Made by a program: the position numbers and the translations under genes
Assembly (NCBI GenBank): GCA_900208305.1
Contig: OAPG01000028.1
Location: forward strand, 1-39,384
Length of the DNA stretch: 39,384 bases
Reading direction: 5' to 3'
Source: Melanopsichium pennsylvanicum
Taxonomy: Eukaryota; Basidiomycota; Ustilaginomycetes; Ustilaginales
The notes under the pieces: model-generated
Database searches by the model: none
What the model was told of the DNA's origin: nothing
What the model saw: the letters and a program-made list of their open reading frames with translations, nothing else
Shown here: positions 1 to 10,259 of the stretch, piece after piece
Numbering within the stretch: the first letter of the stretch is position 1
Layout: every line of letters begins with the position of its first letter

Positions 1-166
1 AAGCTTGGCTAATTCTAGCTAAACAAGGTATTAAAGAAGATAAAGATCTAATTAAAGTAGTAGAACTAGTTTATAAATGAATCTAGATGGTAAATCACGG
101 AAACAAACTAAAGAAGACTATCTAAAACAATTTGTTAAATCCCTTATAAAATTTTATAAGGCGTAG
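1..166 (+). pseudogene. LAGLIDADG HEG of rnl intron A, C-terminal fragment
   Basis: Only the C-terminal tail is present, ending at TAG 164-166. The conceptual tail (GIKEDKDLIKVVELVYKMNL, then DGK..KQTKEDYLKQF) matches the tails of the HEGs in introns B and C (for example GIKSDKNLQRVVDLVYNINL, then DGK..KITKEIYLQRF). Two one-base shifts, near position 8 and near 78, are needed to keep the frame. No LAGLIDADG motif lies in the visible part, so the family is assigned by homology to its neighbours. Functional state unknown. Confidence 0.7.
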
Positions 167-238
167 TATATATATATTATATAATCTAAGGTAGAAGTAG
201 AGTTGAAGGTATAGTCTAAACTATAATGAAAATTATAG
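1..238 (+). other. Group I intron A of rnl, 3' part
   Basis: The tail of a group I intron. It ends with a block from about 200 to 238 (GAGTTGAAGGTATAGTC... ATTATAG) that recurs almost unchanged at the ends of introns B and C. The last intron base is G238, followed by the GCGC hairpin and then conserved LSU sequence at about E. coli position 780. It holds the end of a LAGLIDADG gene. The 5' part is outside the window. Confidence 0.85.
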
Positions 239-389
239 GCGCTCAGCGCAATTGGAAAGGCCAATCTAATTTGGATGATAGCTGGTATTCTGCGAAACCT
301 ATTTAGGTAGGGCCTTTATTTACACTTTTATATGTACAGCACTGATCATCATACATTAGCTAGATATTTATATCACTATGTTAAATTGG

Positions 390-1863
390 GGGGTTAGTGT
401 GTTAGCCCCAATAATCAGTAATGGTTATTATAGCACCTACTCAAAACGGTGAAGACTAAGGTTATTAGTAATTATTTATTAATAGCTATGTTAATACCGT
501 GGGTAAGTCGTATCATCGTAGAGATTCTTTAAATATGAATGCTTCATAAACGCATTCACTTTGATATTGACCCCGTAACGACTGATTCGAAAGAAGAGAC
601 GTATGTTTAAGTTTTCAGGTATAGCAATACTTGGAAATCCATATGTAACACGTAGGCACTCTATGAATCTCAGTTTATTATGGTTACAAAATGCAATCTA
701 TTAATCGACTAAATAGCCTTAATTTTGGCTCTAAATAAAATAAAATACATGAACAATGAACAAAAATATCAATTTACACCTCTTGGTTGGTGGCTGCCCG
801 AAAGGGCGGATTTACACAAACTGATGGTTGTTTTATGATTAGCTTTAGTCAACAGAAAAAAGGTAAACTACCTTATCGACCACAACCAGTTTTTATGCTA
901 ACTCAAAGTGTTCGGGAATCGAAATGATGAAGAAACTACATAAAGCTCTAGGTGTAGGAAAACTTTATATTAATCGAGAAAGTGTTAATATTGTAGTTAG
1001 TTCTATTACTGATATTCTAACTGTAATTATTCCTCATTTTGATAAATACCCTGTAAAAGGTGGTAAACTAGTTAGTTATCTTATTTTTCGTAAAGTAGTT
1101 TTTGCTATGCAAGATAAGATGCATCTAGATCCCGAAGGCTTTATTAACATTCTTAATTTTTGTTATTTCACACACACTACTTCCACACGTTCTATGGAAT
1201 CTTATCAAACTATTGTTAGTTCAATTAACGATAAATTTCCTCTTATTTGTAAACTATCTGAACTAAAAATCGACTTTAATTCAGTTAATGCAAATAATAA
1301 TATCTATCCTGTCGACTTTATTTGTGGTATGGTAGATGGTGATGGAAGTATCTCTTTTACGTTCTCTAATGTTAAGAAAAAAGTTACCTCAGAATTTTCT
1401 ATCTCAATAGGGCTAGAAGATTATAGCGTACTACTAGCACTAAAGAATAAACTCGAATGTGGTGAAATTTATATTTCAACCAAGAAAGAGTATGTAAAAT
1501 ACCGTGTAACAAAAATTAAAGATCTTATTGATAAAATTATCCCTCTACTTAAAGAAGGTCATCTTTATACTGTAAAACAAGAATATCTTGTTCCAAGTTT
1601 CGAAGTATGGAACATTCTATATACTGAAGGTATTAAATCAGATAAAAACCTACAGCGAGTAGTAGACCTTGTTTATAATATAAACCTTGATGGGAAAAAC
1701 CGTAAAATTACTAAAGAAATTTATCTACAACGATTTATAATTTAACTAAATAGTTTTATAGTATCCCCCTTTCAATGTTCATGTAATATAGTCGTAATGC
1801 AATTTATAACCTAATATAAAAATAGAGTTGAAGGTATAGTCTAAACTATAATGAAAATTATAG
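390..1863 (+). other. Group I intron B of rnl
   Basis: Group I intron in domain II, between conserved LSU blocks near E. coli 850 and 900. The core follows the line AACGGTGAAG.CTAAGG (from about 448), TACCGTGGGTAAGTC (about 495) and GTAACGACTGATTCGAAA (about 575). The 3' block GAGTTGAAGGTATAGTC begins at about 1826 and the intron ends at G1863. Core, HEG and 3' end are close copies of intron C. The 5' boundary (~390) is estimated. Confidence 0.8.
749..1745 (+). pseudogene. LAGLIDADG homing endonuclease of rnl intron B, disrupted
   Basis: Double-motif LAGLIDADG homing endonuclease, expected to cut intronless rnl alleles and spread intron B. Translation from ATG 749 gives a short start, then the first motif region is broken by a 12-nt hairpin GCCCGAAAGGGC (796-807), inserted between WWL and GFTQTDGCF. 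The frame after the hairpin (GFTQTDGCFMISFSQQ) runs to about 920. There one A appears to be missing from an A run, and the frame resumes as MMKKLHKALGVG and stays open to TAA 1745. The second motif is intact (FICGMVDGDGSISF, near 1320-1360). Compare intron C, where the same hairpin sits at the same codon. As written it cannot give a full enzyme unless the hairpin is bypassed. Confidence 0.85.
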
Positions 1864-2089
1864 AAAAGCAGAATTAGAATAAAATCTATTAACTGTGAAT
1901 CTTTGTTCACAACTCTACCATTGATGGTTAACCTCGGAAGGATAATAGTGAATGATAAGGGCACAGTCTATTCATGATAAGGTGGATAGACAAAAGGGAA
2001 ACAGCCCAGAGCACGTGTTAAGGTCCCAAAATATTGTTAAGTGAATATAAGAAAGTTTAACTCCTAATACAACCATGAAGTAGGCTTGG

Positions 2090-3511
2090 AGGTACGGGGA
2101 GACCGTCAGTGCCTCAATAGTAAGCGATTACTATTTAAGTACCAACTCAAAACGGTGAAGCCTAAGGTTTAATTAATTTAATTAAATTATGGTAATACCG
2201 TGGGTAAGTCATATCATCGTAGAGATTCCTAAAATAAAATATGAATGCAAAAAAACATTCACTTTGATATTGACCCTGTAACGACTGATTCGAAATAAGA
2301 GATAGTAGTATTATTTTACTATTATAAAACGTTGGCACTCTATGAATCTCAATTTACTAGTGTAGCAGCACATGTTAAATAATAAACACAATAAATACAA
2401 TGAAAACACAACAACAATTTAAATTTAGTCCTTGGTGGCTGCCCGAAAGGGCGGATTTACACAAGCAGATGGAAGTTTTATGGTTATTATCAAAAAACGG
2501 TAAATTTCTTTATCGATTTGTACCAACTTTTGAACTTTCTCAAAGCATTCACGATATAAAAATGATGGAGGCTCTTCACACTTATCTTGGTGTGGACGAC
2601 TTGTCATTAATCGAGAACGTGTAAGTATTGTAGTTACTTCTCTTAAAGATATTGTAACTGTAATTCTGCCACACTTTGAAAAATATCCACTAATGGGAGG
2701 TAAGTTTGTTTCTTATCTTCTATTCCGTAAGGTTGTTCTAGCAATGTATGATAATTATCATCTTACTGCTAAAGGTTTCCTAGATATTCTAAATCTATGT
2801 TACTTTATGAACAACACTTCTACTCGTAGTCCTGAATCTCTACAACAAATTGTAGATACAATTATGGGTAGTTCTTCTGAATTTGCCTCTGCAAATAGTG
2901 TTCCTAGCCAAGCTAATACACTAATCCTAGATTTTAGTCAAAGATTTGTAAATCAATAACACTAGAATATCTAGCAGGACTTATCGATGGAGACGGAAGT
3001 TTTGGATTTAATTTTAGTACAATTAGTTCACGAGTTACTAGTTTTTTCCAAGTAACTCAATCTAATGATGATTATGGTGTGCTTGTGGCACTCATGGATT
3101 ATTTTGGATGTGGTGAAGTAAAGAATATCCAAATAAAGATGCTTGTGTATATCGAATTCATAGTTATAAAAATCTACTAGAAAAGATTCAACCTCTACTA
3201 CTATCAATTCACCTAAATACAGTGAAACAGTCTTATGTTGAACCAACTCTTAAAGCATGGATATTATCTCTAAAAATCGATTTAAATCCAATGCGGATCT
3301 AGAAGAGATTGTAAACCTAGTTTATGATATGAATCGTGGAGGACTAAAAACGAAAAGTTGATAAAGCGACATTTCTGTCAATAATCAATAAATCATTTTT
3401 TTCCCCCCTTGTATGTATTTATTATTTAGTATGATCTATGTTTAATTGTAAGCAAGATCTAAGGTAAATATAGAGTTGAAGGTATAGTCTAAACTGTAAT
3501 GAAAATTATAG
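2090..3511 (+). other. Group I intron C of rnl
   Basis: Sister of intron B, inserted between the LSU blocks GTAGGCTTGG and GAGCCATC (around E. coli 1065-1070). It has the same core blocks (AACGGTGAAGCCTAAGG near 2151; ACCGTGGGTAAGTC near 2195; GTAACGACTGATTCGAAA near 2278) and the same 3' end (GAGTTGAAGGTATAGTC... ATTATAG, ending at G3511). The 5' boundary is approximate. Confidence 0.8.
2400..3364 (+). pseudogene. LAGLIDADG homing endonuclease of rnl intron C, disrupted
   Basis: Paralogue of the intron B HEG. It starts at ATG 2400 and reaches FSPWWL, where the hairpin GCCCGAAAGGGC (2441-2452) interrupts the motif exactly as in intron B; GFTQADGSFMV follows in another frame. Further one-base shifts occur at an A6 run (~2492), near GTGGACG (~2592), near 2955 and near 3125. 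Each fits a single-base homopolymer change. The second motif reads [14 protein letters not shown] at about 2965-3005. The tail (NADLEEIVNLVYDMN) matches HEGs A and B; in table 4 the reading ends at TAA 3362-3364. Probably dead, though most codons between breaks still look protein-coding. Confidence 0.85.
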
Positions 3512-5100
3512 AACAATTTGAGCCATCTTTTAATGATAGTGTAACAACTCAGTGGTCTAATTTGAGGAGAGAAGCGTCGAAAATGAACGGGTCTTAGACA
3601 ATATACCTACACCGTGACTATTTATAATAATTCAATTTATTAATTATAAATAAGGGTAGCAGAACACTCAGTATCTGATTGAATAAAAATGTATCCTTTT
3701 TAGGACAGTACTGAAGAGAAAATGCTGACATGAGTAACGTAGAAAGGAGTTAAAAACACTCCTCGCCGAATACGAGAGGGTTTCATGGAGAAGTTAATCT
3801 GCCATGAGTTATGCGGACTCTAAGGACTATAGGCGAACGTCTATATCTGATGAGAACTATTAGAATTACACTGAATTATCTATATATAATAATCATTCAT
3901 CTGTTTTCAATTTACAGAGTAGCGCCTATAAAATTGAGAGAAAAAAGATTTAATAAGGACGAATGGTTAGGTCAAGAAAAATAGGTGTCACTATATATAT
4001 AGTGAATCCGTACCCTAAACCGACACAGGTTCGTAGGTAGAGAATACTAAGGCGTAGAGATAATGCTTGTGAAGGAACTCGGCAAATGTGCCCGTAAGTT
4101 AGACGATAAGGGTAACCAGAATAAATAATTATATTCTAATTCTGAGTGTCACAAAATCGAGGGCTGCGACTGTTTACCAAAAACACAGCAACTTGCTAAG
4201 ACGAATAGTACTTGTATAAGTTGTGAACTCTGCCCAATGCCATGTCGTGTAAAGAAGGTGATCTATTTATAAATAGAGTCACTAACTGATGCCATGGTGA
4301 ATGGCGGTCTTAACTATAAGGATCTGAAAGTAGCGAAATTCCTTGGCCATTAAATGTGGTCCTGCATGAATGAGGTAACGTGGCCCTGCTGTCTCCACAA
4401 GCATCTCAGTGAAATTGAATTAGCCGTGCAGATGCGGTTTACCTTCAGTTAGACGGGAAGACCCTATGCAGCTTTACTGTAACTTGATATTGTTTCTTCT
4501 ATAGCTAGGTGTAGTATACAAGGGAGTAGATATTTTTCTACATTAGTGAAATACCTTGACTAGTCTAAAGAAAAAACTTACCTGTAAGTAATATTAGTAG
4601 CTTATTCTATATATAATTATATACTATACTATAAATTTTTCTATAATAATTTAATAGAAATTATTCCTATTTTTTCTCAATATGAATATTCATAGAGTTA
4701 TTCTATGACTATAAATAGATTTCTATTTATAAGGACTTTAGATAGTTTTCTATCTATTTTATATAGTCCTTCTATGAGTTTATAGGGACACGTTTTTAGA
4801 ATTTTATTCTAAATCATAGAAAATTTTGTCCTATAGAATACAGTAAAATTATTACTGGAAAAATATCAGGTGGTCAGTTTGACTGGGACGGTAGCCTCTA
4901 ATAAAGTATCAGAGGCCTTCAAAGGTATGCATATATTGGTCAGAAACCAATGAACTATGTAAAGTTTACTAAAGCGTAATAGTATAAGCATGCTTGACTG
5001 AAAGACTGATAAGTCAATCAGATACGCAAGTAGGATATAGTGATCCGGTGATTCATAATGGAATGGTCATCGCTCAAGAAATAAAAGTTACGCTAGGGAT

Positions 5101-6305
5101 AAACTGTTGTCCCTATCTATTATTATTTATGTTAATTATTGAAATGGCTAGTAGATCTACATTGTAAATTTATAATTGCTATAACATAAAAGTAAGTAGA
5201 TACAAAAATCGGGTGAATTGCATGGACATCTTATTTTTAGATAAGACAATTTGCAGCTAAGCTTAAGTCAGTGTATATCTATCAATAAACTAGATAGTGA
5301 TTTAAGAAAGTTCAACGACTAATCGGTGAGTTGCACTAACAATAACCCGGACACGAGCGCCCGACATTTTACAGTACTAATACCGACTACGAGAAATAAA
5401 ATTAAAAATATGATGCGCCAGCGCAGAATAATAAAATGACACGAGAAATGCTAATTCTATTAAAGAGGAACTAGCTAAACAAGGGAAAACACTTAGCCCT
5501 AATTCAAATATTTTAAAGAATATAAATAAACGCTAACTGGACTATCTGAATCTCAAAAAGATAGTGCTATTGGACATCTCCTAGGAGTAAAAAAAAAGCT
5601 TTGCTTTTTTTAACTCGAATTGAACGGGCCAAAAGCGGAATGGACATCTTATGAAGTTTGAATGGGCTAGTAAGGAATCTGCACATGATGTTTATGAACA
5701 GTTCAAATCTTATGTTATTACGCCACCACGTGAACAAAAACGTATTAACACTAGTGGCGGCTTCGCAGGAAAATATTACATGGTGCTTTCAAACTATTGT
5801 ACATCCTGATCTAGATTATCTAGGTGGGCGAAGCCCGCTGTTCTACAGGATGGTGCGCTTCGCGCGTGCTTAATGACAAAGTATATAAAACATTAGCCCT
5901 CATAACTGTTGGTCATGGATGAAATGTAGCCATTCACATGGTCTCCAATTTCATACACAGGGTTTCAGCCATTTTAAGTAAATAAACTTGTGAAATTCTA
6001 AATTCACGGTACAAGTTAATGCTTGGATGGTGTAAATAAATCAAAACCTGTTATTAATATTCCTGCTAATCAATATAAACGATTTATTGAAATTACTGGT
6101 GAATACATCTATGATAGTATGAAACATAAATTTCGGATGCGATAATCTATTGATTAGCATCCCCCTTTATTTATTTTATTTTAGGACCTTGCTCTGATTT
6201 CAACAGAGTTAGTCTTGTATTAGTGGTTAAATGATGACATAGTCTAAACTACATAGTGATATGTAGAAAAATAGTATTAAATGTGCTATTCGTAATAAAA
6301 TAATG
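5101..6305 (+). other. Group I intron D of rnl at the omega site
   Basis: Inserted after CTAGGGAT (5093-5100) and before AACAGG (6306), that is after E. coli 2449, the insertion site of the yeast omega intron. P1 is visible: exon GGGAT with TTGTCCC just inside the intron. The core includes GGTGAATTGCATGGA (~5214), AATTTGCAGCTAAG (~5248), GTTCAACGACTAATCGGTGAG (~5310) and GACACGAGCGCCCGACA (~5350), typical of group IA. It ends at G6305. A GCGCCAGCGCAGA element lies at 5415-5427. Confidence 0.92.
5460..6145 (+). pseudogene. I-SceI-like LAGLIDADG endonuclease relic in the omega intron
   Basis: Broken relative of the omega endonuclease I-SceI, which cleaves the intronless omega site. Pieces in different frames match the I-SceI family in order: LSPNSNILKN near 5490; LSESQKDSAIGHLLG near 5545-5590 (first motif); MKFEWASKESAHDVYEQFKS near 5650-5710; YVITPPREQKRIN near 5710; ENITWCFQTIVHPDL near 5770-5815. 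A C-terminal piece ends at TAA 6145. GC or palindromic inserts break it at 5588-5618, 5826-5836 (GGGCGAAGCCC) and 5855-5865 (GCGCTTCGCGC). The middle, with the second motif, is largely gone. The family match rests on motif order and context. Non-functional. Confidence 0.8.
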
Positions 6306-6360
6306 AACAGGTTTATCGTTTGCGAGAGTTCATATTGTCCAAACGGTTTGACACCTCGAT

Positions 6361-7528
6361 TAAATAAAGAGTCATAGTCGAGGTTAAATCGGTGAATTGC
6401 GGGAAACTCTTATTATCTTAACTCAATAGTAAGACAATCCGCAGCCAAGTCTATTAAGGTATTTTAGTTTACTAACTAAATTGTAATAGAAAGGTTCAAC
6501 GACTAGAAGGTGAGTAATACCAACAATAATCCTTCCACGAGCGCCCGACAATTATACCTTATTTTATTTTGCATTAGTATAGGAACTGGAAACATCTTCG
6601 AGATATCCAGTATTTGTTCACCAGCTAGTGTTTACCTTAATTATATAAATTAGTGGCATACTGGCGTACTTCTCATGCAATCTAAAATAATGAAGAAGAT
6701 TACTAATACTCGAAATGGTTACCATTTTAATTCTAAATATTGGCAAGATTGGAAGAAAAGTCTCCCTATGATCGACTCTAAACTGTTTCAACTTATTCTA
6801 GGTATGGTACTAAGCGATGCAACTATGTATCGTGTAAGTCACGAAGCTCTAGTTAAGTTTGAACAAGGAGCTGATCAAAAAGAGTTTCTATTCCATCTAT
6901 TCCAAGAGTGTAAAGAATATTGCTTTATGACTGAACCAGGAATTCGAAAACATATTCATGGACCTAAACAAGGTGAAGTGAAGAGTTATTGGTTTAAGAC
7001 ATTTAGTCACACATCTTTCTCTATTATTTGGGATCTATTCTATAATATTTCATCTAACGGTGGTGTTACTAAGAAAACTATCAATCCTGGTATTATTCTT
7101 AATCACCTAAATGAAGTTGGTCTAGCATACTGGGTAATGGGGGATGGAAGTCTTCATCGAGAAGGTCGTGTACTAACTCTACATACTCAAGGATATAGTC
7201 AAGATGAAAATAAAATGATTAGCGAAGAACTAAACCTAAAATTTGGGTTTAAGAGTAAAGTAGTAAAGCATAAGAATAAATTTGTGGTTCAATTTACAAC
7301 AAGTGATGCTAATAAGCTACATGATCTTATTAAGCCACATCTTATTTCAACTATGCAATATAAACTACCACGTAAACTGTAGTATAATTGATGATATAGT
7401 CTAATCCATTAGGTGACTAATGGCGTAAGTATAAACAACTTACACTTTTCATCGGGGGCAAATAAGATTTGCTATTTCCCCTTATATTAGATCTCCATTT
7501 TATTCTAATAATGATGAAGAGGAAAATG
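6361..7528 (+). other. Group I intron E of rnl (after E. coli 2504)
   Basis: Inserted after CACCTCGAT (ends 6360) and before GTCGACTCATC (7529), which corresponds to E. coli position 2504. The core is IA-like: ATCGGTGAATTGCGGGAAAC (~6390), GACAATCCGCAGCCAAG (~6432), GGTTCAACGACTAGAAGGTG (~6492), CCACGAGCGCCCGAC (~6535), and GATATAGTCTAATCC after the HEG (~7392). It ends at G7528. The core resembles that of intron D. Confidence 0.93.
6675..7382 (+). CDS. LAGLIDADG homing endonuclease of rnl intron E, intact
   Basis: A 235-residue LAGLIDADG protein (the LAGLIDADG_2 type, as in I-SceI relatives). It should cut the intronless rnl site at 2504 and may also help splicing. Motif 1 is FQLILGMVLSDATMY (~38-52) and motif 2 is LAYWVMGDGSLH (~150-161); the acidic residues are Asp48 in motif 1 and Asp157 in motif 2. 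The end, LIKPHLISTMQYKLPRKL, is the usual family tail. The frame starts at ATG 6675; MKK at residue 6 is an alternative start. No hairpin or frame break occurs, unlike the HEGs in introns B-D, so this is the best candidate for an active enzyme in rnl. Confidence 0.9.
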   Translation: MQSKIMKKITNTRNGYHFNSKYWQDWKKSLPMIDSKLFQLILGMVLSDATMYRVSHEALVKFEQGADQKEFLFHLFQECKEYCFMTEPGIRKHIHGPKQGEVKSYWFKTFSHTSFSIIWDLFYNISSNGGVTKKTINPGIILNHLNEVGLAYWVMGDGSLHREGRVLTLHTQGYSQDENKMISEELNLKFGFKSKVVKHKNKFVVQFTTSDANKLHDLIKPHLISTMQYKLPRKL

Positions 7529-7620
7529 GTCGACTCATCTCATCCTCCAGGTGTAGTAGCTTGGAAGGGTTCAGCTGTTCGCTGATTAAAGAGGTACGCG
7601 AGTTGGGTTCAATACGACGT

Positions 7621-9111
7621 GAAATTTAATTAATTAATTTATTTCCCAACTTATGCACTAGGTTAATTCAAATTATTATTTAACAGCAAGCATAGTAATT
7701 AGGATACATCTCTTTTAATTTCAATTCACATCATGACAACAGCACTTATTAAAATTATGAAACGAATTTATTTTAATTCGTCAGACTTCTTTATTCCAAT
7801 TACAACTATTGCTAAATATCCTATTCTTTTTACATCTCTAATTCAACGAATTAAGAATATCCAAGAACGTTATTCACTACACCCTGATATTAAGGTTTAT
7901 AATCTTAATACAGATAAAGCTAAAGCTCAACAAGAACTTGCTAATAAAGGTGGTGTTTACGTACTTTGGTGTAAAACTACTGGTATGTTTTACGTTGGTT
8001 CTGCTCTACGATTCTTTACTAATAAGGGTCGACGAACAGAGTACTTTATGCCAGGACGTGTTAAGGCTAGTCTAGAAGGTAATAGTAGTAAAGTAAGTAA
8101 AGATCTAGCATCAGCTATTTTTTACTTATGGAATTGATAATTTTACACTACTAATCCCTCAATATAATATTAGTAGTAAACTAGATAAAGCAACTATTCA
8201 AGGTTGGGAACAACTCTGGATGATGCTAAATCCTACACTAAATCGTAGTCTTATGGTATCAAGTAATAGTGGAACTATGAAGTCTGAAGAAGATCGAATG
8301 AAAATTAGTACTATGTTTTATCAATATGAAATTGATAAAAATAAAGCTATTATTCCTAATACTGAAAAAGTTCTATTTGGACTTAAAGAAACCAGTCGAA
8401 TTGGAATTACTAGTATGGATAACTCACATTATACTATTCAGTATGATACTCTGAAAGGGCATTTTGATAATCAAATGGTTTGGGTTACATCACAACACAA
8501 ATTCTACTTTTCAGCTGAACCTCTAACTAGTAATCTAATTCTAAATTCTGTAAATGTAAATACAGAACTAGAAGTTTCAAATAATCGATCTCGAGGTATT
8601 TGGGTTTATAACGCAAATACTAAAGAGCTTATTAGTTATGAAAACACTGTAAAAGATTGTGAAATGAAATATAGCATCAGTCGTACTCACCTAAAACGAG
8701 TACGAAAATATAATCAAGTTTATCAAGGGAAACTATTCTGTAACCATAAACTTAAATAGGTGTATAAATTATGTCCCCTACCGCTGTTAAATAAATAAAT
8801 AAATAAAACAAAAACAGAAGATAAGACTCGCGTCGTAAGGAAACTGTATGCTGGAACACCTTTAAAGTTCTTAGTACTAGATAATATTCAGTAAGAATCT
8901 AAGAAATTAGGCAATCAGCAGGAAACCAATATTTAATCTAGATTAAATTAGTAGGATCCTCAGAGACTATGTGTTTCCATCTTAAGAAGGATATTAAGAT
9001 AAGATATAGTCCGAACTAATTAGAAATAATTAGAAGTAATATATAACTATATTACAATAACATTAAATAGGCCATACCATAAATAAGCAAATTAGTATAT
9101 TTATGTATTAG
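7621..9111 (+). other. Group I intron F of rnl (after E. coli 2596)
   Basis: Inserted after CAATACGACGT (ends 7620) and before GAGTCAGTATGGTCCC (9112), about E. coli 2596. The HEG comes early and the core lies at the 3' end: GGCAATCAGCAGGAAACC (~8911), TCCTCAGAGACTATGTG (~8956) and AAGATATAGTCCGAAC (~9000), the P/Q/R/S elements of a group IB-like intron. It ends at G9111. A TAAA microsatellite lies near 8790-8805. Confidence 0.92.
7733..8759 (+). pseudogene. GIY-YIG homing endonuclease of rnl intron F, one frameshift
   Basis: GIY-YIG endonuclease carried by intron F. The first part (ATG 7733, 134 codons) has the motif GGVYVLWCKTTGMFYVGSA at residues ~73-91. After FYL at about 8128 a single extra T in CTTATGG moves the frame. 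The continuation reads YGIDNFTLLIPQYNISSK and then stays open to TAG 8759, with a C-terminal DNA-binding-like segment (RGIWVYNANTKELISYENTV...) of the NUMOD style. One base would restore a protein of about 341 residues, so a base-call error is as likely as real decay. Confidence 0.85.
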
Positions 9112-9310
9112 GAGTCAGTATGGTCCCTATCTTCTGAAGGAAAAAGTAATCGATTAAGGACCTCCGGTTAGTACGAAAGGACCGCTGGGGATGATTCCAT
9201 GGTGTACCTATTGTTAAGTCTATTTTTAGATATGGCACCGTAGGGTAGCCACAATCATGACAGATAAGCGCTGAAAGCATCTTAAGCACGAAGCACACCT
9301 TATTAGATTA

Positions 9311-9788
9311 CAAGAAATAAGAAGTAGACTACTTCTTCGTATTTTATCACATATCTTATATAACTTAGCTTAAAAACTATATTATATTCTATAAAGTTAT
9401 GTGCATCAAATACGTATAGGGTACAAATGTAAGTATAGTAATATATTCAGTTTAGTACTACTAATTTATTGATTTACTTAATCGTAAAACATTGTCTACT
9501 ATTCCCGGTTCCCCGGAGGGGAACAGCCGATTAATAAAATGTAATTACTGTGGGCTTATAAATTTATGTAATGTAAAATTTAGTACCACTATCCTAAAAA
9601 AGAAAAGAATTGAATTTCTTTTTATAATAAATTATTCGATTTTCTATACCCATTTTAGTATGCCATTTTTATAGCCTTCGGTGCCCTAGAAAATGAAAAT
9701 ATCCGCGCGCAAGCGCAAAATAGGATAGGCAATATTTATACTGATTGTTAGTAATATATATATGCTGCAATCTTAAAGCTAGCTTTAA
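9311..9788 (+). other. AT-rich spacer between rnl and tRNA-Pro
   Basis: No conserved gene seen. It holds a GAAGTAGACTACTTC hairpin near 9328, a 29-bp GC element at 9501-9529, and a CGCGCGCAAGCGCAAAA element near 9704. An open frame at 9492-9674 starts inside the GC element and shows no family resemblance. Confidence 0.6.
9501..9529 (+). repeat. 29-bp GC-rich hairpin element, copy 1
   Basis: Core CGGTTCCCCGGAGGGGAACAGCCG can fold with GTTCCCC pairing GGGGAAC. The same 29 bases occur inverted at 26744-26772 inside the HEG of cox1 intron 4. Flanks are unrelated, which fits a mobile insertion. Confidence 0.85.
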
Positions 9789-9861
9789 CAGATTGATGGC
9801 CTAATGGTTCAGGGCGATCACTTTGGGAGTGATAGTCGAAAGTTCAAGTCTTTCCAGTCTG
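9789..9861 (+). tRNA. trnP: tRNA-Pro (UGG)
   Basis: Full cloverleaf: acceptor CAGATTG/CAGTCTG, anticodon stem ATCAC/GTGAT, loop TTTGGGA with anticodon TGG, and a T-loop TTCAAGT. CCA is not encoded. Confidence 0.93.
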
Positions 9862-9944
9862 AAATTACACATGTTTAAAGTAGTATTTTTACTTAATATA
9901 CTCCTTCAACTTATTATTGTTCCATTTCTTTTCAACTTCAACTA

Positions 9945-10050
9945 TAATACTGGTTAGTGGGTCAATATTATTATCCCCTATCTATTATATAACATTGCGG
10001 TATACTGTAAATTTAGTAATTTACTATAAAGTTCGAATCTTTATCTTTCC
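9945..10050 (+). pseudogene. tRNA-Tyr-like fragment
   Basis: A D-arm-like ACTGGTTAGTGGGTC (~9949), an ACTGTAAAT anticodon-loop-like block (~10013) and a good T-arm TAAAGTTCGAATCTTTA (~10027) followed by TCTTTCC resemble a class II tRNA-Tyr. No matching 5' acceptor GGAAAGA is visible and about 40 extra bases lie in the middle. Probably a degenerate or interrupted tRNA; weakly supported. Confidence 0.3.
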
Positions 10051-10259
10051 TGTTATAATTGAAAGCACCCTTAAAAAGAAAATATTTACCTATCGGCGGG
10101 GACGAGTATTCAACATCTGTTCATCAGCGAGTGTTGACCATAATAAATTAATATAATAGTCTGGACCGGCCCGTACTTGTGTAATTAAATAATTCAACTT
10201 AATGAAAAAAACGGGTTATGCTAACTAGCAATAGTGCAGTACTGTATAAAAGTAATAGT

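Larger units (their letters stand above)
1..9310 (+). rRNA. rnl: Large-subunit mitochondrial rRNA (rnl), 5' part missing
   Basis: Forms the large ribosomal subunit RNA, including the peptidyl-transferase centre. Conserved LSU blocks occur in order: the GATAGCTGGT block of domain II near 270; AAGGTCCCAAAAT near 2020; the domain III GCTGACATGAGTAACG near 3725; TACCCTAAACCGACACAGG near 4008; ACTGTTTACCAAAAACACAGC near 4168; TAGCGAAATTCCTTG near 4330; ACGGGAAGACCCTATG near 4452; ATAGTGATCCGGTG near 5036; AACAGG...GAGAGTTCATAT from 6306; and AGTACGAAAGGACC near 9170. Exons inferred: 239-~389, 1864-~2090, 3512-5100, 6306-6360, 7529-7620, 9112-~9310. Six group I introns separate them. The 5' end (before about E. 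coli position 775) lies upstream of the window. The 3' end is approximate. A GCGCTCAGCGC hairpin (239-249) sits at the first exon start. Identity is certain; the two most upstream 5' splice sites are approximate. Confidence 0.97.

Noticed and set aside
1779..1964. Minus-strand open frame across the intron B / rnl exon join
   Set aside because: It is antisense to the intron end and to LSU exon sequence.
5826..5865. Bacterial-style terminators
   Set aside because: These GC stems lie within a broken HEG, recur elsewhere as inserts and have no T-tract role here.
9492..9674. Open frame of 60 codons after rnl
   Set aside because: It begins in the mobile 29-bp element and has no family signs; the frame is open by chance.
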